A stretch of DNA of 64,000 nucleotides from JAPSGM01 sp963777045 (GTDB taxonomy: Bacteria; Chloroflexota; Limnocylindria; QHBO01): the NCBI GenBank assembly GCA_963777045.1, contig CAVZPD010000026.1, positions 1 through 64,000 on the forward strand. Reading direction: 5' to 3'. The notes under the pieces are model-generated. The model saw nothing but the letters and a program-made list of their open reading frames with translations. It searched no databases and had not been told where the DNA came from. Position 1 is the stretch's first letter; every line of letters begins with the position of its first letter. Of this stretch, positions 54,494-63,157 are shown piece after piece. The position numbers and the translations under genes were made by a program.

Positions 54494-55641
54494 CAGGCGC
54501 CAGACCCCACGCCGAGTTCGTGCTGCAGAGTCGTGCGTACCTCGGCGTCGAGCTCGCGGATCGTCGAGAGCGACGGCTCCTCCGCGCTCCCCCATCGCTC
54601 GATCGAGCGTTCGATCACGCGCGGGATCTCGCCGTACCCGATGGCCCGGGTCAGGAAGGCCGCGACGGCGACCTCATCGGCGGCATTCAGCACGGTGCCC
54701 CGGTTGCCCCCGGCATCGGCGGCATCGCGGACGATCTGGTACGCCGGGTAGCGCTCGGGCTCGAGCGGCAGGAGCTCGAGCGGGCCCCACGCCAGCGGCG
54801 CGGCGCGCCGAGCGGGCGAGGGCAGGCGATCGGGGTAGGTCAGGGCGTACTGGATGGGGAGGCGCATGTCGGGGGTCCCAAGCTGGGCCTTGAAGGAGCC
54901 ATCGGTGAATTCCACCAGCGAGTGGACGATGCTCCTCGGATGAATGACGGCTTCAATCCTACTGTACGGGAGGCGGTACAGCCATCTGGCCTCGATGACC
55001 TCGAACGCCTTGTTGACGAGCGTTGCCGAGTCGACTGAGATCTTCGCTCCCATCTGCCACGTCGGATGCGCGAGCGCTTCGGTCGGTGTGACGCCTGCCA
55101 GCTCGTCCGGGGAGCGATCGCGGAACGGTCCGCCCGACGCGGTGAGGATGAGACGCTCCACCCCTTCGCGCGGTTCCCCCAGCAGGCACTGCCAGATGGC
55201 GGAGTGCTCCGAGTCGACCGGGCGGAGCCGCGCGAGAGGATCCCCCCCGGCGCGTTGCAGGGCATCCACCACCAGGTGCCCGCCGGTCACCAGCGTCTCC
55301 TTGTTCGCGAGCGCGACCGGCCGACCGGCGCCGATGGCGGCCAGGACCGCAGGCAGCGCCGTCATGCCGGTCGTGGCCACCACCACCAGGTCGACGCCTT
55401 CGGCGGTCGCCAGCTCTTCGAGCCCGCCGGCTGCCCAGCGTCCCGGTTCGAGCCCGTCCGGTCGACCCTCGGCGCACCAGGCCAGGGCGTCGGCGTGGGC
55501 TGCCAGCTGGCCACGGAAGGCTTCGGTGTCGCGCCCGGCCGCCAGCGCCCGCAGCCTGAAGCGATCGGGATGGCTCGATAGCACCTCCATCGTCTGCTTG
55601 CCGATGGAGCCGGTCGACCCGAGCAGTGCGACGCCCGTCAT
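54493..55641 (-). CDS. dxr: 1-deoxy-D-xylulose 5-phosphate reductoisomerase
   Basis: A 382-residue NADPH enzyme making MEP in isoprenoid synthesis. N-terminal VALLGSTGSIGKQTMEVL, ANKETLVTGG, PVDSEHSAIWQCL, TASGGPFRD, PTWQMGAKISVDSATLVNKAFEVIEARWLY (metal and substrate region, about 225-255) and HPRSIVHSLVEF are present. It supplies precursor for undecaprenyl phosphate made by the nearby UppS. ATG overlaps cdsA's stop by ATGA. Confidence 0.96.
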   Translation of the reverse strand: MTGVALLGSTGSIGKQTMEVLSSHPDRFRLRALAAGRDTEAFRGQLAAHADALAWCAEGRPDGLEPGRWAAGGLEELATAEGVDLVVVATTGMTALPAVLAAIGAGRPVALANKETLVTGGHLVVDALQRAGGDPLARLRPVDSEHSAIWQCLLGEPREGVERLILTASGGPFRDRSPDELAGVTPTEALAHPTWQMGAKISVDSATLVNKAFEVIEARWLYRLPYSRIEAVIHPRSIVHSLVEFTDGSFKAQLGTPDMRLPIQYALTYPDRLPSPARRAAPLAWGPLELLPLEPERYPAYQIVRDAADAGGNRGTVLNAADEVAVAAFLTRAIGYGEIPRVIERSIERWGSAEEPSLSTIRELDAEVRTTLQHELGVGSGA

Positions 55642-56537
55642 GTGACTCGGCCGGCCACCAGCATGGCGTAGGCGGCAAGCACGGGGGCCGCGAACAGGAA
55701 GGAGTCGATGCGATCGAGCATGCCGCCGTGTCCCGGGATGAGGAATCCGGACTCCTTGCGGTCGGCAGCCCGCTTCAGCAGCGACTCGGCCAGGTCGCCG
55801 GCCTGCGCGGCAAGACCTACGAGGGGGCCGATGATCAACGGATGCCATGCCTCCAGGCCCACCAGCCAGGCCCCGAGGCCGGCCGCCAGGGTCGCTGCCA
55901 CCAGCCCGCCCAGCAGCCCTTCAACCGTCTTCGACGGACTGATGTGATCGATCAGCCGCCGCCGCCCGATCCAGCGGCCGGTGAGGTAGGCCCCCGAGTC
56001 GTAGCCCCAGACCACGGCAATCAGGAGCAGTGCCCAGGCGGACCCGGATCCGATCGCCAGGCCGCCGACCTGCGTTGCAGCGGACCCGTCGGCCGGTGCC
56101 AGGTGCGCGACGACCACCACGAACGGCGTGAGAAGCCCGACGTAGGCGACGCCGAAGCTCGCGGTTGCCCAGGTCAGGAAGCCCGCTCGCGGGTCCGGCC
56201 GGGTGAAGCTGGCAAGGGCGAGGATGACGATGGCGAGGACCACGGCGATCAATGGCAGTCCCGGGCGCTCGACCGCGCGCAGGACGTCGAGCAGCAGGCC
56301 GCCGACCATGGACTGGTTGGCCGCCGCAAGCGTCGCACCGGCCACTGCCGTCCCGGCGGCCAGGGTCAGCACCTGCGGGGGCTCGAAGCCGCCCGCATCG
56401 AGCAGCGCGATCAGCTCGACAAGCGCCAGGAAGGTGACGAGGCCGATGAGCAGTGAGAGCCACGGGTCGCCGAGCAGCACCACCGCCAGGACGATCGGCG
56501 CCAGGACAACGGCGGTGAGGACGCGAGTCCGCAGCAT
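55638..56537 (-). CDS. cdsA: Phosphatidate cytidylyltransferase CdsA
   Basis: A 299-residue polytopic membrane enzyme forming CDP-diacylglycerol. About eight helices; the C-terminal signature SPSKTVEGLLGGL and DRIDSFLFAAPV with GDLAESLLKR are clear. It is 4 bases after the uppS stop, in the standard uppS-cdsA-dxr order. Confidence 0.94.
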   Translation of the reverse strand: MLRTRVLTAVVLAPIVLAVVLLGDPWLSLLIGLVTFLALVELIALLDAGGFEPPQVLTLAAGTAVAGATLAAANQSMVGGLLLDVLRAVERPGLPLIAVVLAIVILALASFTRPDPRAGFLTWATASFGVAYVGLLTPFVVVVAHLAPADGSAATQVGGLAIGSGSAWALLLIAVVWGYDSGAYLTGRWIGRRRLIDHISPSKTVEGLLGGLVAATLAAGLGAWLVGLEAWHPLIIGPLVGLAAQAGDLAESLLKRAADRKESGFLIPGHGGMLDRIDSFLFAAPVLAAYAMLVAGRVT

Positions 56538-56541
56538 CCGC

Positions 56542-57231
56542 TCAGCTCCCGAAGCGGCGTTCGCGGTTGGCGAAGTCGTCGAGGGCCAGATCGAAGTCGT
56601 CGGCGGTGAAATCGGGCCAGAACTTGTCCGAGAAGATGAGCTCGGCGTACGTCGTCTGCCAGATCAGGAAGTTGCTCGTGCGCAGGTCGCCGCCGGTACG
56701 GATCAGGAGGTCGACGTCCGGCTGGTCCGCCGTGTAGAGGTGCTGGCCGATGTGCGCCTCGTCGATCTCCGCGGGGTTCGCCCCGCTCGCCATGAGCTGG
56801 CGCACGGCATCGACGATCTCCGCGCGGCCCGAGTAGTTGAAGCAGATGTTGAGCGTCATTCGATTCCCGCCGCGGGTCCGCTCCTCGGCAGCGTGGATTG
56901 ATCGCTGGACGTCGCTCGGCGCCTCGTGCAGGCGGCCGATGACGTTGACCCGCACGCCCTCCGCGATGAGCTCGTCCGTGTGCTGGCGCACGGCTCCGTC
57001 GATGAGGCCGAAGAGGCCCGTCACCTCGTCGTCGGGGCGGCTCCAGTTCTCGGTCGAGAAGGTGTAGACGGAGAGCGTCTCAACACCACGATCACGGGCT
57101 CGCCGCACGACGGGGCGAATGGCCTCCACGCCCTGGACGTGGCCGGCGATCACCGGCAAGCCGCGCGAGCGGGCCCATCGGCGGTTGCCATCGCAGATGA
57201 TCGCGACGTGCCGTGGAGTGGCCGAGGGCAG
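56542..57231 (-). CDS. uppS: Undecaprenyl diphosphate synthase UppS, CTG start
   Basis: UppS extends farnesyl diphosphate to the C55 carrier for cell-wall synthesis. The essential N-terminal motif HVAIICDGNRRWARSRGL (with catalytic Asp) is in frame only upstream of the first ATG/GTG/TTG codon, so the start must be earlier. Between an in-frame TGA and that motif the only plausible start is CTG 57231, placed 6 bases after GGAGG inside the frr stop region and one base after the frr TAG. That gives 229 residues, normal for the family. Later motifs LSVYTFSTENWSRP, NICFNYSGRAEI, DLLIRTGGDLRTSNFL and AELIFSDKFWPDF are intact. IICDGNRRW differs from the usual IIMDGNGRW. Confidence 0.9.
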   Translation of the reverse strand: MPSATPRHVAIICDGNRRWARSRGLPVIAGHVQGVEAIRPVVRRARDRGVETLSVYTFSTENWSRPDDEVTGLFGLIDGAVRQHTDELIAEGVRVNVIGRLHEAPSDVQRSIHAAEERTRGGNRMTLNICFNYSGRAEIVDAVRQLMASGANPAEIDEAHIGQHLYTADQPDVDLLIRTGGDLRTSNFLIWQTTYAELIFSDKFWPDFTADDFDLALDDFANRERRFGS

Positions 57232-57232
57232 C

Positions 57233-57790
57233 CTAGACCTCCATCACTTCTTCTTCCTTCCGCTGCGCGCGGCCGTCGACGGCCTCGACGTAGCGGTCGG
57301 TCAGCCGCTGGAGGGAGTCCAGCTCCCGGCGCTCCTCGTCCTCCGAGAGATCCCCCTCGCGTGCCGCCTTCTTCAGAACGTCGACGGCGTCGCGGCGATG
57401 GTTGCGGATCTCGATGCGAGCCTCCTCGGCGCGCCGGCGCACCTGCTTCACCATGTCGCGTCGGCGCTCCTCGGTGAGCGGCGGCACGTTGAGCCGGACG
57501 ACGGTGCCGTCGACGTTGGGCATGAGGCCGATGTCGCTGCGGGTGATCGCCTTCTCGATCGCCGACAGGACCGACCGGTCCCAAGGCTGGATGACGATCA
57601 GGTGCGCATCCGGCGTCGAGATGCCGGCGATCTGGTTGAGCGGCGTGGAGGTGCCGTAGTAGTCGACCGAGATGCGCTCGACGAGGCCGGTCGATGCCCG
57701 GCCGGTGCGCACGCCGGCAAAGTCACGCTCCATGGCCTCCACGGCACGCTCCATTCTCGGCTCGATCTCGGCCAGCGCCTCGTGGACCAT
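57233..57790 (-). CDS. frr: Ribosome recycling factor
   Basis: A 185-residue RRF that splits post-termination ribosomes with EF-G. The family blocks FAGVRTGRASTGLVERI, VDYYGTSTPLNQIAGIS, IGLMPNVDGTVVRLNVPPLTEERR (about 95-118) and IRNHRRDAVD are present. Its end, ATG GAG GTC TAG, supplies the Shine-Dalgarno for uppS. Starts 1 base after pyrH's stop. Confidence 0.96.
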   Translation of the reverse strand: MVHEALAEIEPRMERAVEAMERDFAGVRTGRASTGLVERISVDYYGTSTPLNQIAGISTPDAHLIVIQPWDRSVLSAIEKAITRSDIGLMPNVDGTVVRLNVPPLTEERRRDMVKQVRRRAEEARIEIRNHRRDAVDVLKKAAREGDLSEDEERRELDSLQRLTDRYVEAVDGRAQRKEEEVMEV

Positions 57791-57791
57791 C

Positions 57792-58526
57792 TCAGCTCAC
57801 CTCCCCGGCGATCAGCGTCCCGATCTCCTCGCCGCGCACCGCGCGGACGATGTTCCCCGACTGGGTCATGTCGAAGACCACGATCGGCATCTCGTTATCC
57901 ATGGCCAGGCTCACCGCGGTCGCGTCGAGGGCGCCCAGCCGATTCGTCAGCAGGTCGCCGTAGCTGATGCGCGTGTAGCGGGTCGCCCCGGGCTCCTTCT
58001 CTGGGTCGGCATCGTACACCCCGTCCACCCTGGTGGCCTTCAGGATGACCTCCGCTCCGACCTCGACCGCGCGCAGGGTGGCTGCCGTATCGGTCGTGAA
58101 GTACGGGTTGCCGGTCCCGGCGACCATGACCACCACGCGCCCCTTCTCCAGGTGGCGCATCGCTCGTCGACGGATGTACGGCTCGCAGATCTCCGGCATG
58201 GCGATCGCGGACAGGACGCGGGTCGCCGTCCCCGCCTGCTCCAGCGCATCCTGGATGGCGAGGCCGTTCATCACCGTTGCCAGCATGCCCATGTAGTCGC
58301 CGGTCGCGCGGTCCATGCCCTTCGCCGCCGCCGACAGGCCACGGAAGATGTTGCCGCCGCCCACGACGATGGCTATCTCGATCCCGCCCTCGCGCGCCGC
58401 CGTGATCTGCGCGGCGATGTCGCGCGCGACCTCCGGATCGATCCCGTACTGACGCTGGCCCATCAACGACTCGCCGGAGAGCTTGAGCAGCACGCGCCGA
58501 TAGCGTGGCCGCGACGAGGCGGTCAC
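57792..58526 (-). CDS. pyrH: UMP kinase
   Basis: A 244-residue amino-acid-kinase-fold enzyme making UDP. RVLLKLSGESLMG, VVGGGNIFRG, AGTGNPYFTTDTAA and LKATRVDGVYDADP are diagnostic. GTG start immediately follows the tsf TAA. Standard position between tsf and frr. Confidence 0.96.
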   Translation of the reverse strand: MTASSRPRYRRVLLKLSGESLMGQRQYGIDPEVARDIAAQITAAREGGIEIAIVVGGGNIFRGLSAAAKGMDRATGDYMGMLATVMNGLAIQDALEQAGTATRVLSAIAMPEICEPYIRRRAMRHLEKGRVVVMVAGTGNPYFTTDTAATLRAVEVGAEVILKATRVDGVYDADPEKEPGATRYTRISYGDLLTNRLGALDATAVSLAMDNEMPIVVFDMTQSGNIVRAVRGEEIGTLIAGEVS

Positions 58527-59156
58527 TTACGCCGCCCCCTCGTCACCCTGCCCTTCGGTCGACTCCCCGACCGCCATGCGCACGAAGCGTGCGACCCGGA
58601 TGTTCTCGCCCAGCAGAGCGACCTTCTCGGTGATCAGGTCCGAAACCTTCTTGTCGGTGTCGCGGTAGGGCATCTCCAGCAGGCAGACCGATTCCGCCCA
58701 CTTGTTGACCTTGCCCTCGACGATGGTCGGGATGCGGTCTGCCGGGCGTCCCTCGTCCTCCGCCTCCTTCGCGAAGGCACGCTGCTGCTCCTCGACGACG
58801 GCCGGAGGAATCTCCTCGCGGGTGACGTAGATGGGCGCCAGGCCGGCGACCTGCATGGCGAGCTCACGCGCGAGCTGCTGGAAGTCGTCGGTGCGGGCCA
58901 CGAAATCGGTCTCGCAGTTCAGCTCCAGGAGCACGCCCAGGCGGGCGCCCTGGTGGATGTAGGAGGTGATGACGCCCTCGCGAGCCTCCCGGCCGGCCTT
59001 CTTGGCCGCGGTGGAGAGGCCCTTCTCACGGAGCCAGACGGTCGCCTTCTCGACGTCGCCGTCGCTCTGCTCCAGGGCGCGCTTGCAGTCCATGACGCCG
59101 GCGCCGGTCAGGTCACGCAGGCGCTTGACGTCCTCGGGCTTGATGGTCGTGGTCAC
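58527..59156 (-). CDS. tsf: Elongation factor Ts
   Basis: A 209-residue nucleotide exchange factor for EF-Tu, of the short type. VKRLRDLTGAGVMDCKRALEQ, ETDFVARTDDFQQLARELAMQ and KEVALLGEN-like VALLGENIRVARFVRM are seen. GTG 59156 is chosen; the frame is open further upstream but homology begins TTTIKPEDVKRL. It lies 13 bases downstream of rpsB. Confidence 0.95.
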   Translation of the reverse strand: MTTTIKPEDVKRLRDLTGAGVMDCKRALEQSDGDVEKATVWLREKGLSTAAKKAGREAREGVITSYIHQGARLGVLLELNCETDFVARTDDFQQLARELAMQVAGLAPIYVTREEIPPAVVEEQQRAFAKEAEDEGRPADRIPTIVEGKVNKWAESVCLLEMPYRDTDKKVSDLITEKVALLGENIRVARFVRMAVGESTEGQGDEGAA

Positions 59157-59169
59157 GGGGTCTTCCTTC

Positions 59170-60096
59170 TTACCGATTCGGTCCCGCCTCCTGGGCGGGC
59201 ACCTCGTTGACTTCGTCTTCCTCGCTGCCCTCGGCAGCACGTCGAGCACGTGCTCGGCGCTCCTCCTCTTCATCCTCTTCGGGCTCGGGCTCGAAGATGA
59301 GGGCCTCGCCGGCAGCGAGTGCCGCGCTGTAGTCCGACTCGCCGGCGAGCTGGCTCTCGTCGACCGGCGGCAGCGATTCGGCCTGCTCGAACTCCTCGTC
59401 CAGCTTGGCCTGCCGCTGCTGCTGCGCCTCGAGTGCCGCGTCGGCCACCTTCTGGGCAATCAGCCGCACCGACCGGATGGCGTCATCGTTGGCGGGGACG
59501 ACCCAGTCGATGAGGTCGGGATCGCAGTTCGTGTCGGTCATGGCGACGATCGGGATCTCCAGGCGGCGAGCCTCGGCCACGGCGATCGCCTCCCGGTGCG
59601 GATCGACGATGAAGAGGGCGCCGGGGAGCCTCCGCATGCGGCGGATTCCGCCCAGGGCGCCGTTGAGCTTGGCGATCTCCTCGTTGAGCTTGCTCGCCTC
59701 CTTCTTGGTGAGCCGCTCGAACTCACCGGAGTCACGCCGCGCTTCCAGGGCATCCAGGCGCTGGATCCGACGCTTCATCGTCGTGAAGTTGGTCAGCATG
59801 CCACCCAGCCAGCGGTTGTTGACGTAGTGCTGGTTGGAACGCTGCGACTCCGACGCGATCGATTCCTGCGCCTGCTTCTTGGTACCGACGAACAGGATGC
59901 TGTCACCGCGCTGGACCGTTTCGCGCACGAAGTCGATGGCAGCGTCCAGGCGGCCCACGGTCTGGGCCAGGTCGATGATGTGGATCCCGTTGCGCTCGCC
60001 GAAGATGAAGGGGCGCATCTTTGGGTTCCAACGGCGGGTCTGGTGTCCGAAGTGGACGCCCGCCTCGAGAAGCTGCTTCATGGTCGTGGCAGCCAA
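59170..60096 (-). CDS. rpsB: 30S ribosomal protein S2, TTG start
   Basis: A 308-residue S2. MKQLLEAGVHFGHQTRRWNPKM, FVGTKKQAQESI, YVNNRWLGGMLTNF and DTNCDPDLIDWVVPANDDAIRS are diagnostic. TTG 60096 lies 7 bases after GGAGG and gives the usual MAATTMKQ start; ATG 60081 would be 22 bases away. About 60 extra C-terminal residues are very acidic (EPEPEEDEEEE) with alternating Arg, unlike typical S2 of about 250 residues. Confidence 0.96.
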   Translation of the reverse strand: MAATTMKQLLEAGVHFGHQTRRWNPKMRPFIFGERNGIHIIDLAQTVGRLDAAIDFVRETVQRGDSILFVGTKKQAQESIASESQRSNQHYVNNRWLGGMLTNFTTMKRRIQRLDALEARRDSGEFERLTKKEASKLNEEIAKLNGALGGIRRMRRLPGALFIVDPHREAIAVAEARRLEIPIVAMTDTNCDPDLIDWVVPANDDAIRSVRLIAQKVADAALEAQQQRQAKLDEEFEQAESLPPVDESQLAGESDYSAALAAGEALIFEPEPEEDEEEERRARARRAAEGSEEDEVNEVPAQEAGPNR

Positions 60097-60139
60097 AGGA
60101 GTACCTCCGGTTGTTCCTCCGCCCGCATCAGCTCCCGAA

Positions 60140-60180
60140 GGTCGACCCTCTGCCGGTACGGCTCGAGGGCACCGTCGACC
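60140..60180 (-). promoter_or_regulatory. Long hairpin in the rpsB leader
   Basis: Stacked helices GGTCGAC (60140-60146)/GTCGACC (60174-60180), CCCTC/GAGGG and GCCG/CGGC around a GTA loop make a 41-base hairpin some 45 bases before the rpsB start. It may be an S2 autoregulatory element; this is inferred from position. Confidence 0.4.
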
Positions 60181-60255
60181 GCGAGATCAGCGAGCGTGTG
60201 TGATGGGAATGATCCGGCCTTGCGCGGCGCCGATGGGGGCCGCCAGCCGGACGCG

Positions 60256-60261
60256 AGTATA
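60256..60261 (-). promoter_or_regulatory. Extended -10 promoter of the rpsB superoperon
   Basis: TGCTATACT on the minus strand (TATACT at 60261-60256). No good -35 is present, but the TGn extension is the same as in front of nusA and rplS. Transcription would start near 60249, giving a leader of about 150 bases. Confidence 0.6.
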
Positions 60262-60445
60262 GCAGGTCGAGCATCGACCCCCCGATTGCACCCCTCCGCC
60301 CACAACAGTACCGAAGTACCCCGTGCGGCCCCGCTCGTACCTTGACCACCCCGTTCGCCACCGTAGCATCGGCCTGCCCGTCAGGACCGCCTGGCGGGAG
60401 CTGGAAGGCCGACATCTACATTCGGCAGACGGAGAGATCAGAGCC
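60262..60445. other. Intergenic gap before the LysM gene
   Basis: About 180 bases between the rpsB promoter and the LysM-transglycosylase start. It has no credible ORF. GTACCTTGACCACC and CCACCGTAGCATC (about 60338-60368) could form a promoter (TTGACC, TAGCAT, spacing about 17), reading toward 60446. Confidence 0.35.
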
Positions 60446-61525
60446 ATGCGTACCCGCCGATCGCACCTGGTGCTTGTCGCATGCACCGCCGCGCTCATCC
60501 TGGCCGCCGCGGCCCTACCGCCCCTGGGCGAGCGGGCCGCCGCCACCGACCGCGTGGTGACCGTGGCTGCAGGGCAGACCCTGAGCCAGATCGCCTTGGA
60601 GGAGGGATTGAGCGTCAGCGCCCTGGCCGAGATGAACGGGATTGGCGATCCGGACCGCATTCTCGTCGGCCAACGCCTCGTGATCCGCAGCCAGCCAGCA
60701 GCCCCCGAGCCGCAGGAGACGGCGGTCAGCCACGCGGTGGCGCCCGGCGAGACGCTGTCCGCCATCGCCGTCAGGTACGGCACCTCGGTTACCGCGGTCG
60801 CCGTGGCGAACGGGATCAGCGACATCTCCTTCATCCGCGCAGGCCAGGTGCTGGCCATCCCCGCTGCGATGTCTCCCCCGCAGACGAAAGTGGCTCCGGC
60901 CAGCGTGACGGCGCACCATCAGGTTGCAGCCGGCGAGACGCTGTCGGGCATCGCCGTCCTCTATCGAACCTCTGTCTCCGCCATCGCCCGCGCCAACGGC
61001 ATCGGTGACGCATCCTTCATCCGAGCCGGCCAGGTGCTCGCCATCCCCGGCGCGGCGGACACTCCGACCGCCCAGGGGGGCGCAGCCGGGCGGGCGATGC
61101 CGTCCTCGATGGCGGCGCTCGTAAGTCGGCGTCAGGAAGTCGCGCGCCTCATCACCACAGAGGCCGAGCGGCAGGGGGTCCCGGTCGCCTTTGCGCTCGC
61201 CGTCGCCTGGCAGGAGTCGGGCTGGCAGCCGGGCGTCGTCTCCTCGGCCGGGGCGGTCGGGGTGATGCAGCTCCTGCCCTCTACCGCCGAGTGGGTCGCC
61301 ACCGGCATGCTGGGCCACGGCGTGAACCTCTGGGACGCTGGGTCGAACGTCGAGGCAGGGGTGGCGCTGCTGAGGCACTACCTGGACCGGTACAACGGTG
61401 ACCGATCACTGGCCCTGGCCGCCTACTACCAGGGCCAGGCGGCGGTCGACCGACATGGCATCTACCCGGTCACGCGGCCCTACGTCGCATCGATCGGCGA
61501 GCTGGAGCGCATCTTCGCCGACTGA
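60446..61525 (+). CDS. Triple-LysM lytic transglycosylase
   Basis: A 359-residue exported wall enzyme. A Sec signal peptide (residues 1-33, basic MRTRR then LVLVACTAALILAAAA) precedes three LysM domains (about 37-84, 95-140 and 155-200), each with the GETLSAIA / NGI / IRAGQVLAIP pattern, and an SLT lysozyme-like domain (225-355) with catalytic Glu in AVAWQESGWQPG, then GAVGVMQLLPSTA and AAYYQG. It likely cleaves peptidoglycan glycan strands. A GGAGAGA site lies 9-15 bases before the ATG. Confidence 0.9.
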   Translation: MRTRRSHLVLVACTAALILAAAALPPLGERAAATDRVVTVAAGQTLSQIALEEGLSVSALAEMNGIGDPDRILVGQRLVIRSQPAAPEPQETAVSHAVAPGETLSAIAVRYGTSVTAVAVANGISDISFIRAGQVLAIPAAMSPPQTKVAPASVTAHHQVAAGETLSGIAVLYRTSVSAIARANGIGDASFIRAGQVLAIPGAADTPTAQGGAAGRAMPSSMAALVSRRQEVARLITTEAERQGVPVAFALAVAWQESGWQPGVVSSAGAVGVMQLLPSTAEWVATGMLGHGVNLWDAGSNVEAGVALLRHYLDRYNGDRSLALAAYYQGQAAVDRHGIYPVTRPYVASIGELERIFAD

Positions 61526-61538
61526 GCGCCCGCCGCTC

Positions 61539-61904
61539 TCACAAGCGGTCCACCGCGGCGTGGTGGGCGAGGCGCCATGCCCGCCCTTCTCGCGTCAGCG
61601 TCACGAGGTCGATTCGCAGGGCGACCGCGCGAAGCCTGCGTTCCGCCGCGTAGCTGGCCAGCGTCCTGCGCAGCCTTCCCAGGCGACGGGGGTCCAGGCT
61701 CTCCGCTGCCGATCCTGCCCGGCCCGTGGAGCGGACCTTGACCTCGACCGCGACGAGGGCCCCACCTCGATCGAGGCAGATCAGGTCCAGCTCGCCGCCT
61801 TCTCCACGCCAGCGCCGCTCGAGAATGGTCCAGCCACGCTCCGACAGCCACGCGGCCGCCGTGCGCTCGCCTCGGAGGCCGAGCTGGTGGCGCGGATCGG
61901 GCAT
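61539..61904 (-). CDS. yraN: YraN/UPF0102 endonuclease-like protein
   Basis: A 121-residue UPF0102 protein with an archaeal Holliday-junction-resolvase-like nuclease fold. LGLRGERTAAAWLSERGWTIL, GELDLICLDRGGALVAVEVKVRS (nuclease Glu/Asp/Glu-Val-Lys core) and RIDLVTL are diagnostic. Function unproven. It follows rnhB by 33 bases, a frequent neighbour. Confidence 0.93.
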   Translation of the reverse strand: MPDPRHQLGLRGERTAAAWLSERGWTILERRWRGEGGELDLICLDRGGALVAVEVKVRSTGRAGSAAESLDPRRLGRLRRTLASYAAERRLRAVALRIDLVTLTREGRAWRLAHHAAVDRL

Positions 61905-61937
61905 CGGTGTCCCTCGTCGGGAGGCGAGGCGGCGGCC

Positions 61938-62606
61938 CTAGTCCTCCGGGTCGAGCTCCTCTTCGGTTGGCATCGGTCCGTCCAGCAGGAGCTCCAGGCT
62001 CAGCTGCTCCCCGGCGAGCAGCAGGCGGATGGGAGCGAACGTGCGTCGGTGCCACTCGCACGGTCCTTCGCTCACGAGAGCGTCGAGGTGCCGCCGGGTA
62101 CCGTAGCCCTTGTTGCGCGCGAAGCCGTACGCCGGGAATCGGCGGTCGAGCTCCATGCAGATCCGGTCGCGGGTCACCTTGGCGACGATGCTGGCGGCCG
62201 CGATGGAGGCACTGATCGCGTCGCCGTCGATGATCGGGCGCTGCGGTACATCCACGTCGCGCAGGGAGAGGGCGTCGATGACCAGGTGGTCCGGCTTCTG
62301 GGTCAGCCGCCGCAGCGCCTGCGTCATGGCCAGTTTCGTCGCCTGCAGGATGTTGATGCGGTCGATCACCTCCACCTCCACACACCCCACGCCAACGGCC
62401 ACGGCGCGATCGAGGATGCGCTCGTAGAGCGCTTCGCGTCGCAGGCGGCTCAGGACCTTGCTGTCGCGCAGCCCGGTGATCCGGTGGTGTTCGGGCAGGA
62501 TGACCGCCGCAGCCACCACCGGGCCGGCCAGCGAACCTCGTCCCACCTCATCGAGGCCGGCGATGTGCCGGAAACCCGCGGCGCGCAGCTCGCGCTCGTG
62601 GCGCAT
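61938..62606 (-). CDS. rnhB: Ribonuclease HII
   Basis: A 222-residue RNase HII removing ribonucleotides from DNA and RNA primers. Catalytic acidic residues: AGLDEVGRGSLAGPVVAAAV (Asp, Glu), LVIDALSL (Asp) and DGDAISASIAAASIVAKV. YGFARNKGYGTRRHL and the C-terminal HRRTFAP are typical. ATG 62606 gives the normal N-terminus; an open GTG at 62684, nearer the rplS stop, would add 26 Arg-rich residues. Confidence 0.94.
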   Translation of the reverse strand: MRHERELRAAGFRHIAGLDEVGRGSLAGPVVAAAVILPEHHRITGLRDSKVLSRLRREALYERILDRAVAVGVGCVEVEVIDRINILQATKLAMTQALRRLTQKPDHLVIDALSLRDVDVPQRPIIDGDAISASIAAASIVAKVTRDRICMELDRRFPAYGFARNKGYGTRRHLDALVSEGPCEWHRRTFAPIRLLLAGEQLSLELLLDGPMPTEEELDPED

Positions 62607-62688
62607 GCCCGCGGAGCGTGGGCCACGCGACGTGCGGCGCCGGGGACGCCGCGGTTCGACCGATCCCGAGAGGAGACCGGCCACCGTG

Positions 62689-63030
62689 TCAGCGGCGCTC
62701 GCGCAGGGTGGCTGACTTGCCGACCCGGTCGCGGAGGAAGTAGAGCTGTGCGCGACGAGTGACGCCGTGGCGGACCACCTCGATCTTCTCGACGCGCGGG
62801 GCGTGGACCATGAAGGTCCGCTCGACGCCGACGCCACTGGCGATCCGCCGCACGGTGATCTGCCTGTTCAGGCCACCGCCGCGCATGCGCATGACCGCGC
62901 CCTCGAAGACCTGGATCCGCTCGCGGGTGCCCTCGACGACCTTGACCGAGACGCGGACGGTATCGCCCGGGGCGATCTCCGGGATGTCGGTGCGGAGCTG
63001 CTCGCGCTCGAGCTCCTTGATGGCGTCCAT
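62689..63030 (-). CDS. rplS: 50S ribosomal protein L19
   Basis: A 113-residue L19. PEIAPGDTVRVSVKVVEGTRERIQVFEG, GVGVERTFMVHAPRVEKIEV and RRAQLYFLRDRVGKSA are the family core. It sits at the 30S-50S interface. It has its own promoter although trmD lies upstream in the same direction. Confidence 0.97.
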   Translation of the reverse strand: MDAIKELEREQLRTDIPEIAPGDTVRVSVKVVEGTRERIQVFEGAVMRMRGGGLNRQITVRRIASGVGVERTFMVHAPRVEKIEVVRHGVTRRAQLYFLRDRVGKSATLRERR

Positions 63031-63126
63031 GATGGGGCGACCTCGTTATCGCGGACTTAGCCGCGGCTTATCTCGTCCTGCGCGCTGCGGGCGATGTCGG
63101 ACTGCGAACCCGTCGGGCGTGAAGAA

Positions 63127-63149
63127 CGCGACCGATCGGGTCGGTCGCG
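63127..63149 (-). promoter_or_regulatory. Hairpin at the 5' end of the rplS transcript
   Basis: A perfect 9-base-pair stem CGCGACCGA/TCGGTCGCG with a TCGGG (plus-strand) loop, beginning 1-2 bases after the predicted transcription start (about 63151). It could protect the 5' end or be part of an L19 leader control element. Confidence 0.45.
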
Positions 63150-63157
63150 ACCGGCGG

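Noticed and set aside
60446..61525. Repeated LysM segments as a DNA repeat array
   Set aside because: The similarity is at protein level (three LysM domains) with diverged DNA; it is ordinary domain duplication.
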